From assembly GCA_934343805.1 (NCBI GenBank), contig CAKRIN010000006.1:44279-108278 (forward strand): a stretch of DNA of 64,000 nucleotides, in the 5' to 3' direction. A model generated the notes under the pieces. The model searched no databases. It was not told the DNA's origin and saw nothing but the letters and a program-made list of their open reading frames with translations. Below are positions 35,126-42,598 of the stretch, piece by piece. Made by a program: the position numbers and the translations under genes. Each line of letters starts with the position of its first letter. Positions within the stretch are counted from its first letter, which is position 1. The stretch is from an uncultured Lachnospira sp. (GTDB lineage Bacteria; Bacillota; Clostridia; Lachnospirales; Lachnospiraceae).

Positions 35126-36298
35126 TTATAACTGTTCTCCAAGCATTTGCTTTAACTTCTGCGTAAACACATATGCGCCAAGGTAATTAAGATGATCTTT
35201 GTCATAATAATACTTCTTATCCGCAGTCATTTCATCCTCCAGATAAGACGTGAATCTGAACGGATATCTGCTCCTTAGATCCTCTATAACTCCCATAAAC
35301 TGTTCTTTCCACTTAATATAATATAGCTCTCTCTTATCAAGAATCCCTTTATATATTGGAAGAAGTATTATATCTACTTTAATGTCAGGCCACTTACTAT
35401 ATATTAATGCAAGCATGTCATTCATAACAGACACATTTTCACTGATAGTTTCGGGATACTCATTGCGTACAGTGCTTGATGTTACCTCATACTCTTCAAC
35501 AAGGCTGTCCGTAATCATCTCCATTCTCTGTTCGACCCTGTTAACACCTCTGTAATCGGCATACCCATTCATATAATATGTGTCCGGGAACAAATCCTTC
35601 CACATCCCAAGCTTACTTATATCCAGTCCTTTATATTTGCTATATAGAAGATAATTGCGGACTTCCTCGAGGCTGTTTTTATATATTTTATTGCGTGTCA
35701 TATTATGTCCATCAAGATTGTAACCGCCCCACATAAAATATCTGTATATATTCTTAGCAAGAGATGTATCAAAATTAAAATATTCATAATCATACATATC
35801 TATAATTATATGTTTGAGGTCTTTTATCTTTTCCCAGTAATTATCAATGCAATACTCAAGAGTCTTATAATTATAATATATATCCTGTGATGAAACAGCA
35901 AGATTAGCATAATGCCCCTGTAATCTGTCCGCAAGTATTCCAACCTCTGCATGTGACAAACCAAGAATCAATCCATCATATGAATGATGTAAAGGATTAC
36001 TCATAACCAAATCTGCCCTCATGGCAGGCAACATTGCTTTATGCCATAAAATATAATCAAATACTGTACAGCTGTCATTAGTAACAATTGTCTTAATCAT
36101 AGCTGTAATATCTGCCGATAACTTATCATCATCAAACATAACAACTATGCAGTCATAATCATTGATACCCGAATCCGTAAGCAGTTCTGGTCCAAATGTG
36201 CCATCCCAATAATAGACATCAACCATATGAGCAGTATCATCTAATGCCTGCAATGCATAATCCGTAAACAGCTTTTCTCCAATAACAAGTATATTCAT
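35126..36298 (-). CDS. SGNH-like acyltransferase/esterase
   Basis: 390 residues, not a named gene. A Rossmann-like N-terminus (MNILVIGEKLFTDYALQAL, DYDCIVVMFDDDKL) precedes an SGNH-type part. The candidate nucleophile is Ser115 in LILGLSHAEVG, and the candidate Asp-His pair is Asp366/His369 in DKDHLNYLGAYVFTQKL near the C-terminus, the arrangement of DltD, AlgX and DUF1574 proteins that O-acylate or deacylate glycans. No signal peptide or membrane helix, so it would act in the cytosol before export. Starts 2 bases after the LicD fusion gene stop. Confidence 0.65.
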   Translation of the reverse strand: MNILVIGEKLFTDYALQALDDTAHMVDVYYWDGTFGPELLTDSGINDYDCIVVMFDDDKLSADITAMIKTIVTNDSCTVFDYILWHKAMLPAMRADLVMSNPLHHSYDGLILGLSHAEVGILADRLQGHYANLAVSSQDIYYNYKTLEYCIDNYWEKIKDLKHIIIDMYDYEYFNFDTSLAKNIYRYFMWGGYNLDGHNMTRNKIYKNSLEEVRNYLLYSKYKGLDISKLGMWKDLFPDTYYMNGYADYRGVNRVEQRMEMITDSLVEEYEVTSSTVRNEYPETISENVSVMNDMLALIYSKWPDIKVDIILLPIYKGILDKRELYYIKWKEQFMGVIEDLRSRYPFRFTSYLEDEMTADKKYYYDKDHLNYLGAYVFTQKLKQMLGEQL

Positions 36299-36300
36299 TC

Positions 36301-38520
36301 CTACACCTCATAATTCATTATCATTACAGGCTTGTCTGCATTTCTGTACTCCTGAACCACTGAAGATATATCACCATAATATGCATCACATGAATTAAGT
36401 ATATCCTTGTCTCTGTCACTGCATATATGTCCGATTTCTTCAATTCTGTATTTATCCCTGATTGTATTTATCTGCTCACTAAGATTCCTGTCTATATCCT
36501 CCATAACAGTATCAACAAGGTTCTGAACACACCAGATAACCTCTATCTTATCTGAGTATTGTTTAAATACATCTAATACATTCTTTATCTTGCCCGCCGC
36601 TATCTCTGAATTCTGCATAAGTCCGCTTATTGAAGTATAGAACAAAATCTTTATTTTTCCATTGCCTTTAACAACGTTATGTCCCTCATTCTTCATCCAA
36701 TCCGGTTTAACATATATTTTATCTTTCCATATGTTTTCAGTTTCTTTGCCTGCGAATTCAGTCAGCTTCTTTATATACATATTACGCATATTCTCAGACT
36801 GTACATATACCTCATCAGAATTTACTACACCAGGTACTGTGCAGAAACAACCCATATTCTTATACTCCCGTTCATTAGAAGAATTAAACTCTTCAAGTGT
36901 AAACGACTGTATATAGACAAGTTTGTTAGTACAGCACTTTAACCTGTCTGAATAATATTTTTTCTCAATTCCTATTGCTTTATTTTCATTATCAAACGGA
37001 TTCTGTATATATATAATGTCTGGATGATGCAGAGCAATATCATATTGTGCTAAATCAATAGCACCAATATCTGTTGTAAAGTTCCCCAGTTCATTTACTT
37101 CTTTCTTTATGCTTCCATCATATTCTTTATAAAAATACGGAAGTACAGCAACAGCCACTTCTGTGTCCTGTTCCTCTTTATATTTCTTCCATACATTCTC
37201 TATATACTTCCACTCAGAAACCTTACTCACAAGAATAAGTACTTCTTTCTTTTCAATAATATCTTTTTCCAGTATTCTTCTTACATTGTCATACTCAGCT
37301 TTTATATCAGCATTATTTCCCTGATACATTGTGTATATAACATCACAGAAACGTTCCAGGCATCTTACACTTTCCGTCCCTTCGCCTTTTATCTTCTCGA
37401 TAAGGTTTCCCATATCAATCACTTCCTGTTGCACATCAACAAGTTTCTCTTTTATGACTTCTGTGTCCTGTATATGTCCGATTTCTTCAATCTGTCCTCC
37501 AATATTATCAAGCTGCTCTTTCAGATACTTTCTATAACCTGACAGCTCTTCAGAATCAGCTTCTCTTACTGCCTTTTTCTCATCATATGTATACTCAGGC
37601 AGTTTAAAATCCATAAGCGCTTCAAGCTGTCTCTTCTGTGATTCATAGAACGGATAATCATGACCGCCTGCATTTCTGACAAGCTTCATATAATCGCCAT
37701 ACCTCCGCTTTAACATAGCATCAAAGCCTGCTGGCACGGGTATAGTCGTATTCTCAAACGGAATTCTTACAAGCTTCTCATAAAACTTCTTTGGAATTCT
37801 TAAATGTCTTCCATACAGGCTATGTGGCATCATCTGCGTCATTTCCGTACATTTTTCATGTTCAAATGATGCAAATACACTCTCAGCCACATTATATAGC
37901 TGTATTCTTTCCTGCTCCTTATCTTCAATTGAAGTACAATTAACATGAAGCATATTATTAATTCTTCCCAGTGCCTCTGTCTCCTGTGCTTTGCTAAGCC
38001 TTCCATCGCCAATTGCATCTGCCACCGTGATAACATACTCTGCTGTTTTTTCACATTTTTCCTGCAACACGGCATCATCTGAGACATTATCATGGACAAA
38101 TATATCCAGTCCTGCAATATATGGAAATCCATGGAACCTTCTTAAATGTTCATCCTCAAAGCATATTCTGTTTTTGCACACCACCCTTGCAAGAAAATGA
38201 TGAAAATCTTTCTGCGTGTTAAATGTAAATATCTGAAAACCTTCTTTAAATTCTTTAGGCGCCACCTCACAGAATTTTCTATAGTCAGTTCTCATCATTC
38301 CAATATCCAGATCATCATCCCATGGAATAAATCCAGCATGACGGACTGCTCCAAGAAGTGTTCCCCACTCTGCATAATATTTTATATTGTACTTACAGCA
38401 TATGCGATCTACCTCACATAATACATCCAGAGCCGTAGCCCATGCTCTCTTTATCATTGATGGAACATAGAAACCATCTCTTACTTCATCTTCAAAATAA
38501 CTGTCTGGAAACTGCAGCAT
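36301..38520 (-). CDS. LicD phosphotransferase fused to TagF-like C-terminal domain (1)
   Basis: 739 residues from ATG 38520 (GGAGATATT upstream; a longer frame to 38553 is not supported). LicD part, about 15-310: EWGTLLGAVRHAGF, IPWDDDLDIGMMR, GLDIFVHDNV (Pro of the usual LDIFPxD is Val here), then RIPFENTTIPVPAGFDAMLKRRYGDYM. A coiled-coil linker (about 340-390) follows. C-terminal half, about 410-739: GT-B-like with VLPYFYKEYDGS, PDIIYIQNPFD, EVYVQSENMRNMYIKKLTEF and a final NSCDAYYGDISS...NADKPVMI resembling the DYSS...KP end of TagF enzymes. Paralogue of the next gene. Likely moves two phosphopolyol units, or one polyol and one sugar phosphate. Confidence 0.8.
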   Translation of the reverse strand: MLQFPDSYFEDEVRDGFYVPSMIKRAWATALDVLCEVDRICCKYNIKYYAEWGTLLGAVRHAGFIPWDDDLDIGMMRTDYRKFCEVAPKEFKEGFQIFTFNTQKDFHHFLARVVCKNRICFEDEHLRRFHGFPYIAGLDIFVHDNVSDDAVLQEKCEKTAEYVITVADAIGDGRLSKAQETEALGRINNMLHVNCTSIEDKEQERIQLYNVAESVFASFEHEKCTEMTQMMPHSLYGRHLRIPKKFYEKLVRIPFENTTIPVPAGFDAMLKRRYGDYMKLVRNAGGHDYPFYESQKRQLEALMDFKLPEYTYDEKKAVREADSEELSGYRKYLKEQLDNIGGQIEEIGHIQDTEVIKEKLVDVQQEVIDMGNLIEKIKGEGTESVRCLERFCDVIYTMYQGNNADIKAEYDNVRRILEKDIIEKKEVLILVSKVSEWKYIENVWKKYKEEQDTEVAVAVLPYFYKEYDGSIKKEVNELGNFTTDIGAIDLAQYDIALHHPDIIYIQNPFDNENKAIGIEKKYYSDRLKCCTNKLVYIQSFTLEEFNSSNEREYKNMGCFCTVPGVVNSDEVYVQSENMRNMYIKKLTEFAGKETENIWKDKIYVKPDWMKNEGHNVVKGNGKIKILFYTSISGLMQNSEIAAGKIKNVLDVFKQYSDKIEVIWCVQNLVDTVMEDIDRNLSEQINTIRDKYRIEEIGHICSDRDKDILNSCDAYYGDISSVVQEYRNADKPVMIMNYEV

Positions 38521-38567
38521 AATATCTCCATTCTTACCCGTTTTTCTTAGCATCTCAAGTTTGTGCG

Positions 38568-40592
38568 TTATAAATATACATTCTCTATCATAACCGGCTT
38601 ATTAGCATTTCTACACATCTGTGCCTCTGCTCCTGCCTCACCATAAAATGCATCGCACGCCTTTACAGCGTCCCTTAACTCTCCATTGCCCACGATATAT
38701 TCATTGTACTTTCTTAAAGCGCACTGATAGTCCATAAGAAGTTCTGAATTCTCTCCCTCCAGAACCTCTTCCATATTGCTTTCAAACGCAAGCAGGCACA
38801 CAATCTCTTCTTTATATTGTTCAAACACTTCCATTGTACGTCCGATTTTTTCAAACATTTCATGCTTATGTTCAAGCACACCATTAGTGCTTATATAGTA
38901 AAGTATTATTTTCTTATAACTTCCATCGCTTCTGGCTGCCTGATTTCTCCATTTCCCAGGTATCCTGTTATATCTTAACGGATTATTATTATCATTTACC
39001 AGATACTGCGCACCATTTGCGTTAAGCTGATTCTCCCACAGCTGCCTGCTTTCTTCTCCAAAAAATCCTGTGAGCTTTCTTATATACAGATTCCTTATAT
39101 TCTCTGACTGCAATATAACTTCATCAGCATATACCACTCCCGGCATTGTCACATACGAATTCATACTGACATCCGCTCTCATATCCTGGGCATCAATCTC
39201 ATCTGTTGCAAAATAAGGTATATATATAAGCTTATCTGTATGCATAAGCAGATTCCTGACATAATAACGTGGGTGTATAGTTGCTGCAACATTATATCCG
39301 TCATATGGATTCTGAATAATTATTTCATCCGGATCATCTTTCTCATAATTATATTCATCCTCTGACAGCACATTAATATAGTCCGGATACTCTGCGCTTG
39401 TACTGTATTGTTCAACAGTTCCATCATAATTTTTATAATAATATGGAACAGAAACAACCTTTACATCTACATCTTCCCTGTCCTTATACTCTCTCCACAG
39501 CCCATCCATTGCATCCCAGTGCTCTGGCTTAAATGGCATGAACACAACATTTTTCTTTTTCTTTTTATTATCCAGCGCCTTTAATACTTTTCTCTTTCCG
39601 CGCAATATTGCAACGTGTTCCTTAAATGTTATAACATCTTCAAGCGTATCTTTAAATTCATTAAGACCTGACTCTGATTTTTCCCTGATAATCTCTCTCT
39701 GTTTATCAAAGAATGGATAATCATGTGAATCCCATGTATGAACCAGCTTCATGTAATCCCCGTACTTTTGTTTAAGAATTGCATCATACCCAAATGGTAC
39801 AGGAATTGTAATGTTTTCAAAAGGAATCCTGACCGCCTTCTTATAATACGAATTACGGAATTTATAGGCTTTATTCTTCTGCCATATAGCCCTTATAGTC
39901 AGTTCCTCTGTTTCGTCTTCTGTATAAAGGCTGCATAACTGGTCTACAAGTATATTTAATTGCTGTATTATATCTTTTTCCCTGTCAATTCTTACTCCGC
40001 ATAACTGTTCTATACTTAAAAGATTACTATTCAGTTTTTCTAAGTCTTCTCCTTCAATAGCTTCATTCTCTGAATCTTTCATTCTCATAAACTTGGCTAC
40101 TGTATTGACAATATCTATAACAGTACATAAATAATCGTCTTCTTCCCTGTCCGGTGCAATAAAATCCAGCGGAAATATGTCTATCCCCGCAACATATGGA
40201 AAGCCATGATATTTATCAAGGTATTTCGCACTGAAATCTATTGTTCTTCCACTGATAATTCTTGCCAGCAGATTATCATTATCCTTATCACTTTCTATAT
40301 TATATATCTGATAGCCTTCCGGCATAATATTCTTAACATTTTTAACAAATTTATTAAAATCAGGTCTTTTCATACATATATCCATATCATCATCCCATGG
40401 TATGAATCCATGGTGTCTTACTGCTCCAAGAAGTGTTCCCCACTCTGCAAAATACTGGATTCCATTCTCTCTGCATGCTTTATCAACATCATTGAGTACC
40501 TCGAGCTGCGCTGCCCATGCATGCTTCATCTCTGCTGATACATAGAAACCATCTCTTATCTCATCTTCAAAAAAACTTTTATCAATTTCCAT
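38568..40592 (-). CDS. LicD phosphotransferase fused to TagF-like C-terminal domain (2)
   Basis: 674 residues, same design as the preceding paralogue. LicD part with all motifs intact: EWGTLLGAVRHHGF, IPWDDDMDICMKR, GIDIFPLDF and RIPFENITIPVPFGYDAILKQKYGDYM. C-terminal half: VVFMPFKPEHWDAMDGLW, VPYYYKNYDGT, PDEIIIQNPYD, EVILQSENIRNLYIRKLTGF and a terminal KACDAFYGEAGAE...NANKPVMI. ATG 40592 is preceded by AGGGGAACATACATAT. It begins about 45 bases past the flagellin B terminator with no promoter of its own seen, so read-through from flagellin B is likely, mirroring flagellin A and its CgeB gene. Confidence 0.83.
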   Translation of the reverse strand: MEIDKSFFEDEIRDGFYVSAEMKHAWAAQLEVLNDVDKACRENGIQYFAEWGTLLGAVRHHGFIPWDDDMDICMKRPDFNKFVKNVKNIMPEGYQIYNIESDKDNDNLLARIISGRTIDFSAKYLDKYHGFPYVAGIDIFPLDFIAPDREEDDYLCTVIDIVNTVAKFMRMKDSENEAIEGEDLEKLNSNLLSIEQLCGVRIDREKDIIQQLNILVDQLCSLYTEDETEELTIRAIWQKNKAYKFRNSYYKKAVRIPFENITIPVPFGYDAILKQKYGDYMKLVHTWDSHDYPFFDKQREIIREKSESGLNEFKDTLEDVITFKEHVAILRGKRKVLKALDNKKKKKNVVFMPFKPEHWDAMDGLWREYKDREDVDVKVVSVPYYYKNYDGTVEQYSTSAEYPDYINVLSEDEYNYEKDDPDEIIIQNPYDGYNVAATIHPRYYVRNLLMHTDKLIYIPYFATDEIDAQDMRADVSMNSYVTMPGVVYADEVILQSENIRNLYIRKLTGFFGEESRQLWENQLNANGAQYLVNDNNNPLRYNRIPGKWRNQAARSDGSYKKIILYYISTNGVLEHKHEMFEKIGRTMEVFEQYKEEIVCLLAFESNMEEVLEGENSELLMDYQCALRKYNEYIVGNGELRDAVKACDAFYGEAGAEAQMCRNANKPVMIENVYL

Positions 40593-40636
40593 ATATGTAT
40601 GTTCCCCTGTCTGTAATTAATATCCTTATCTGGTTG

Positions 40637-40666
40637 CAAAAAGAGCCGGTGCAAGCACCGGCTCTT
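40637..40666 (-). terminator. Intrinsic terminator of flagellin B
   Basis: A 12-bp perfect inverted repeat AAGAGCCGGTGC (40641-40652) and GCACCGGCTCTT (40655-40666) is followed on the minus strand by TTTTTGC. It separates flagellin B from the downstream LicD gene. Confidence 0.9.
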
Positions 40667-40688
40667 CTGCTTATAGTAGTAGTTGTTA

Positions 40689-41507
40689 TTAACCGAGAAG
40701 TGAAAGTACTCCCTGTGTTGACTGATTTGCCTGAGCAAGCATTGACTGTCCAGCCTGTGAAAGGATGTTGTTCTTGCTGTACTCAACCATCTCAGATGCC
40801 ATATCTGTATCACGGATACGTGACTCAGCAGCCTGAGTATTCTCAGATGTTGTATCCAGGTTGTTGATTGTATGCTCAAGTCTGTTCTGAAGAGCACCTA
40901 ACTTAGATCTCTCTGTAGAAACCTTAGTAATAGCAGCCTGAATGATAGACATTGAAGTACCAGCTGTTGCATTAGAGCTTACTGCAATCTTAGTAGCTGA
41001 AACTCCGAGGCTAGAAGCATTCATCTTACCGATTGAGATACCAATAACCTGACCAGAAAGTGAACCAACCTGAAGGCTCTTTCCTGAGAATGAACCATCT
41101 AACAGATTCATTGTGTTGAACTGTGTTGTAGAGTAGATTCTATCAAGCTCTGAAGTTAACTGTGTAATCTCAGACTGGATAGCTTCTCTATCAGATGTTG
41201 TGTTAGTATCGTTAGCAGCCTGTGTTGCTAACTCATTCATTCTCTGAAGAATTGAATGTGTCTCGTTAAGAGCACCTTCAGCTACCTGAATAAGTGAAAT
41301 ACCATCTTCTGCGTTAGAAGAAGCCTTATTAAGACCTCTGATCTGGCTTCTCATCTTCTCTGAGATTGAAAGACCAGCAGCATCATCGCCTGCACGGTTA
41401 ATCTTGTAACCTGAAGATAACTTCTCTGTTGACTTCTGGAGTGCGCTAGACACTGTACCCATCTGTCTGTTTGTGTTCATTGCTGATAAATTGTGTTGTA
41501 CTACCAT
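40689..41507 (-). CDS. Flagellin B
   Basis: 272 residues, collinear with flagellin A and nearly identical in the first 150 and last 70 residues. N-terminus MVVQHNLSAMNTNRQMG, then KSTEKLSSGYKINRAGDDAA; C-terminus ILSQAGQSMLAQANQSTQGV. The central surface stretch differs (SIGKMNASSLGVSATKIAV, then SSNATAGTSMSIIQ) and is rich in Ser/Thr. It has a strong sigma-28 promoter (41602-41628), a leader with a GGA hairpin (41536-41557) and an AAGGAGG Shine-Dalgarno. Preceded by the fliT-like gene, as hag sits next to fliD-fliS in many Firmicutes. Probably the more highly expressed of the two, judging by its better promoter; inference. Confidence 0.97.
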   Translation of the reverse strand: MVVQHNLSAMNTNRQMGTVSSALQKSTEKLSSGYKINRAGDDAAGLSISEKMRSQIRGLNKASSNAEDGISLIQVAEGALNETHSILQRMNELATQAANDTNTTSDREAIQSEITQLTSELDRIYSTTQFNTMNLLDGSFSGKSLQVGSLSGQVIGISIGKMNASSLGVSATKIAVSSNATAGTSMSIIQAAITKVSTERSKLGALQNRLEHTINNLDTTSENTQAAESRIRDTDMASEMVEYSKNNILSQAGQSMLAQANQSTQGVLSLLG

Positions 41508-41535
41508 AATGTTTTCCTCCTTGAAAATAAATTTT

Positions 41536-41557
41536 GACGCTGCATCCTTGCGACGTC
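41536..41557 (-). promoter_or_regulatory. Candidate CsrA-binding hairpin in the flagellin B leader
   Basis: On the minus strand, GACG and GC pair with GC and CGTC, presenting AAGGAT in the loop; GGA in a hairpin loop is the known CsrA recognition element. A second GGA site is the Shine-Dalgarno AAGGAGG. This two-site layout parallels the Bacillus subtilis hag leader. csrA and fliW are encoded at 45306-45984. Confidence 0.5.
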
Positions 41558-41601
41558 GTGTTATGGTTTACAAGAAACTCTTTAGTTTCCTTGTACTTTA
41601 T

Positions 41602-41628
41602 ATATCGGACCTAAGTACCAAAACTTTA
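41602..41628 (-). promoter_or_regulatory. Sigma-28 promoter of flagellin B
   Basis: On the minus strand there is TAAA (41625-41628), a 15-base spacer and TCCGATAT (41602-41609), one base from consensus with ideal spacing. The start would lie about 85-90 bases upstream of the ATG. Confidence 0.9.
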
Positions 41629-41671
41629 GTCCGTAATATAAACTTTTTTAAAAATGTTCCACCACTTCATT

Positions 41672-42145
41672 CTACTGCTTGGTATCCATGAATTGTGGCT
41701 CACTGCTAAGCTTATTCATATTCTGATAATAAGACTTTGCCATTGAAGCGCTTCGCTTGGCTTCCTTATGTTCCTGTCTTTCTCTTCTGAACATCTCTTC
41801 AACTTTTACCTTGTTACGCTTTTCCTGAACCTCAATTCTGGTTCCTGCCTCTGTAACCTCGGTTATAAGCTTCTTCATTGCAGCAATCTCCTGCGCGTAT
41901 TGCTCCTTATTATCATTAAGCTCATCTCTTACCCTGTTAAAAAGTGTCTGAAAGCCTTCATCAAGCTTATCCAGTTCATCTATGCAGCCGCCCTTTGCTT
42001 TCATATTGGCATCAAATGCTTCACTGTCAAACTCACTGGCAGAAAGGATTTCATCCTGCTGCTCATTATAAGATATTATATCCAGCAGGATTTCCTTCTT
42101 CTTGTTAAGGCTGTCTATCATCATCTGAAGATAATTATCTGTCAT
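41672..42145 (-). CDS. FliT-like flagellar export chaperone
   Basis: 157 residues from ATG 42145 (GTAGGAGCAGAC upstream), almost entirely helical with coiled-coil character: MTDNYLQMMIDSLNKKKEIL, QQDEILSASEFDSEAFDAN and a basic C-terminal part (RNKVKVEEMFRRERQEHKEAK). Its place after fliS, size and composition fit FliT/FlgN-type chaperones of hook-associated proteins; sequence similarity is weak, so the name rests on context. Starts 8 bases past the fliS stop. Confidence 0.65.
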   Translation of the reverse strand: MTDNYLQMMIDSLNKKKEILLDIISYNEQQDEILSASEFDSEAFDANMKAKGGCIDELDKLDEGFQTLFNRVRDELNDNKEQYAQEIAAMKKLITEVTEAGTRIEVQEKRNKVKVEEMFRRERQEHKEAKRSASMAKSYYQNMNKLSSEPQFMDTKQ

Positions 42146-42153
42146 GTCTGCTC

Positions 42154-42540
42154 CTACTGATTCATACCTCTTGTGCGGTTCATAACTTCTTTCCATGTAT
42201 CTCTCATGCCCCTGATTTCATCAAGTGCCTTATTAAGAATCTCTGGATCTTTCTTTATATTAGCATCAACCAGAAGCGAGTATATATAATTATATACATT
42301 TTCAAAATCCTTAGCTACCGGATACTTATGATTAAGAGTAACCTTGAACTCCGTTATAATATTCTCTGCTTTCTTAATATTAATGTGAGCTTTCTCATAA
42401 TCCTTTTTCTCTATAGCCATAAGTGCAATATTGCAAAACTTAATAGCTCCCTCATAGAGCATCAATGTAAGCTCTGCCGGACTCGCTGTAAGAATCTTAT
42501 TCCTGTTGTATTCCTGTGCAATATTCTGATTAAATGCCAT
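42154..42540 (-). CDS. fliS: Flagellin export chaperone FliS
   Basis: 128 residues from ATG 42540, where MAFNQNIAQEYNRNKILTAS matches the family's usual start; GAGGAG lies just upstream and a GTG at 42558 is also in frame. The LTLMLYEGAIKFCNIALMAI helix and KAENIITEFKVTLNHKYPVA are diagnostic. FliS binds the C-terminal helix of flagellin to prevent premature polymerisation. Operon flaG-fliD-fliS-fliT-like. Confidence 0.95.
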   Translation of the reverse strand: MAFNQNIAQEYNRNKILTASPAELTLMLYEGAIKFCNIALMAIEKKDYEKAHINIKKAENIITEFKVTLNHKYPVAKDFENVYNYIYSLLVDANIKKDPEILNKALDEIRGMRDTWKEVMNRTRGMNQ

Positions 42541-42598
42541 ATTCTCCTCATTCCCCACAGAAAATATAATTCTGTGTGATCATTTTATTAGGTAACTG

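Noticed and set aside
23194..40592. Phosphocholine as the LicD substrate
   Set aside because: No choline kinase, CTP:phosphocholine cytidylyltransferase or choline transporter in the window, while a CDP-pentitol module is present. It cannot be fully excluded.
40517..40897. ORFs on both strands over the flagellin B 3' end
   Set aside because: Out-of-frame shadows of flagellin and its terminator.
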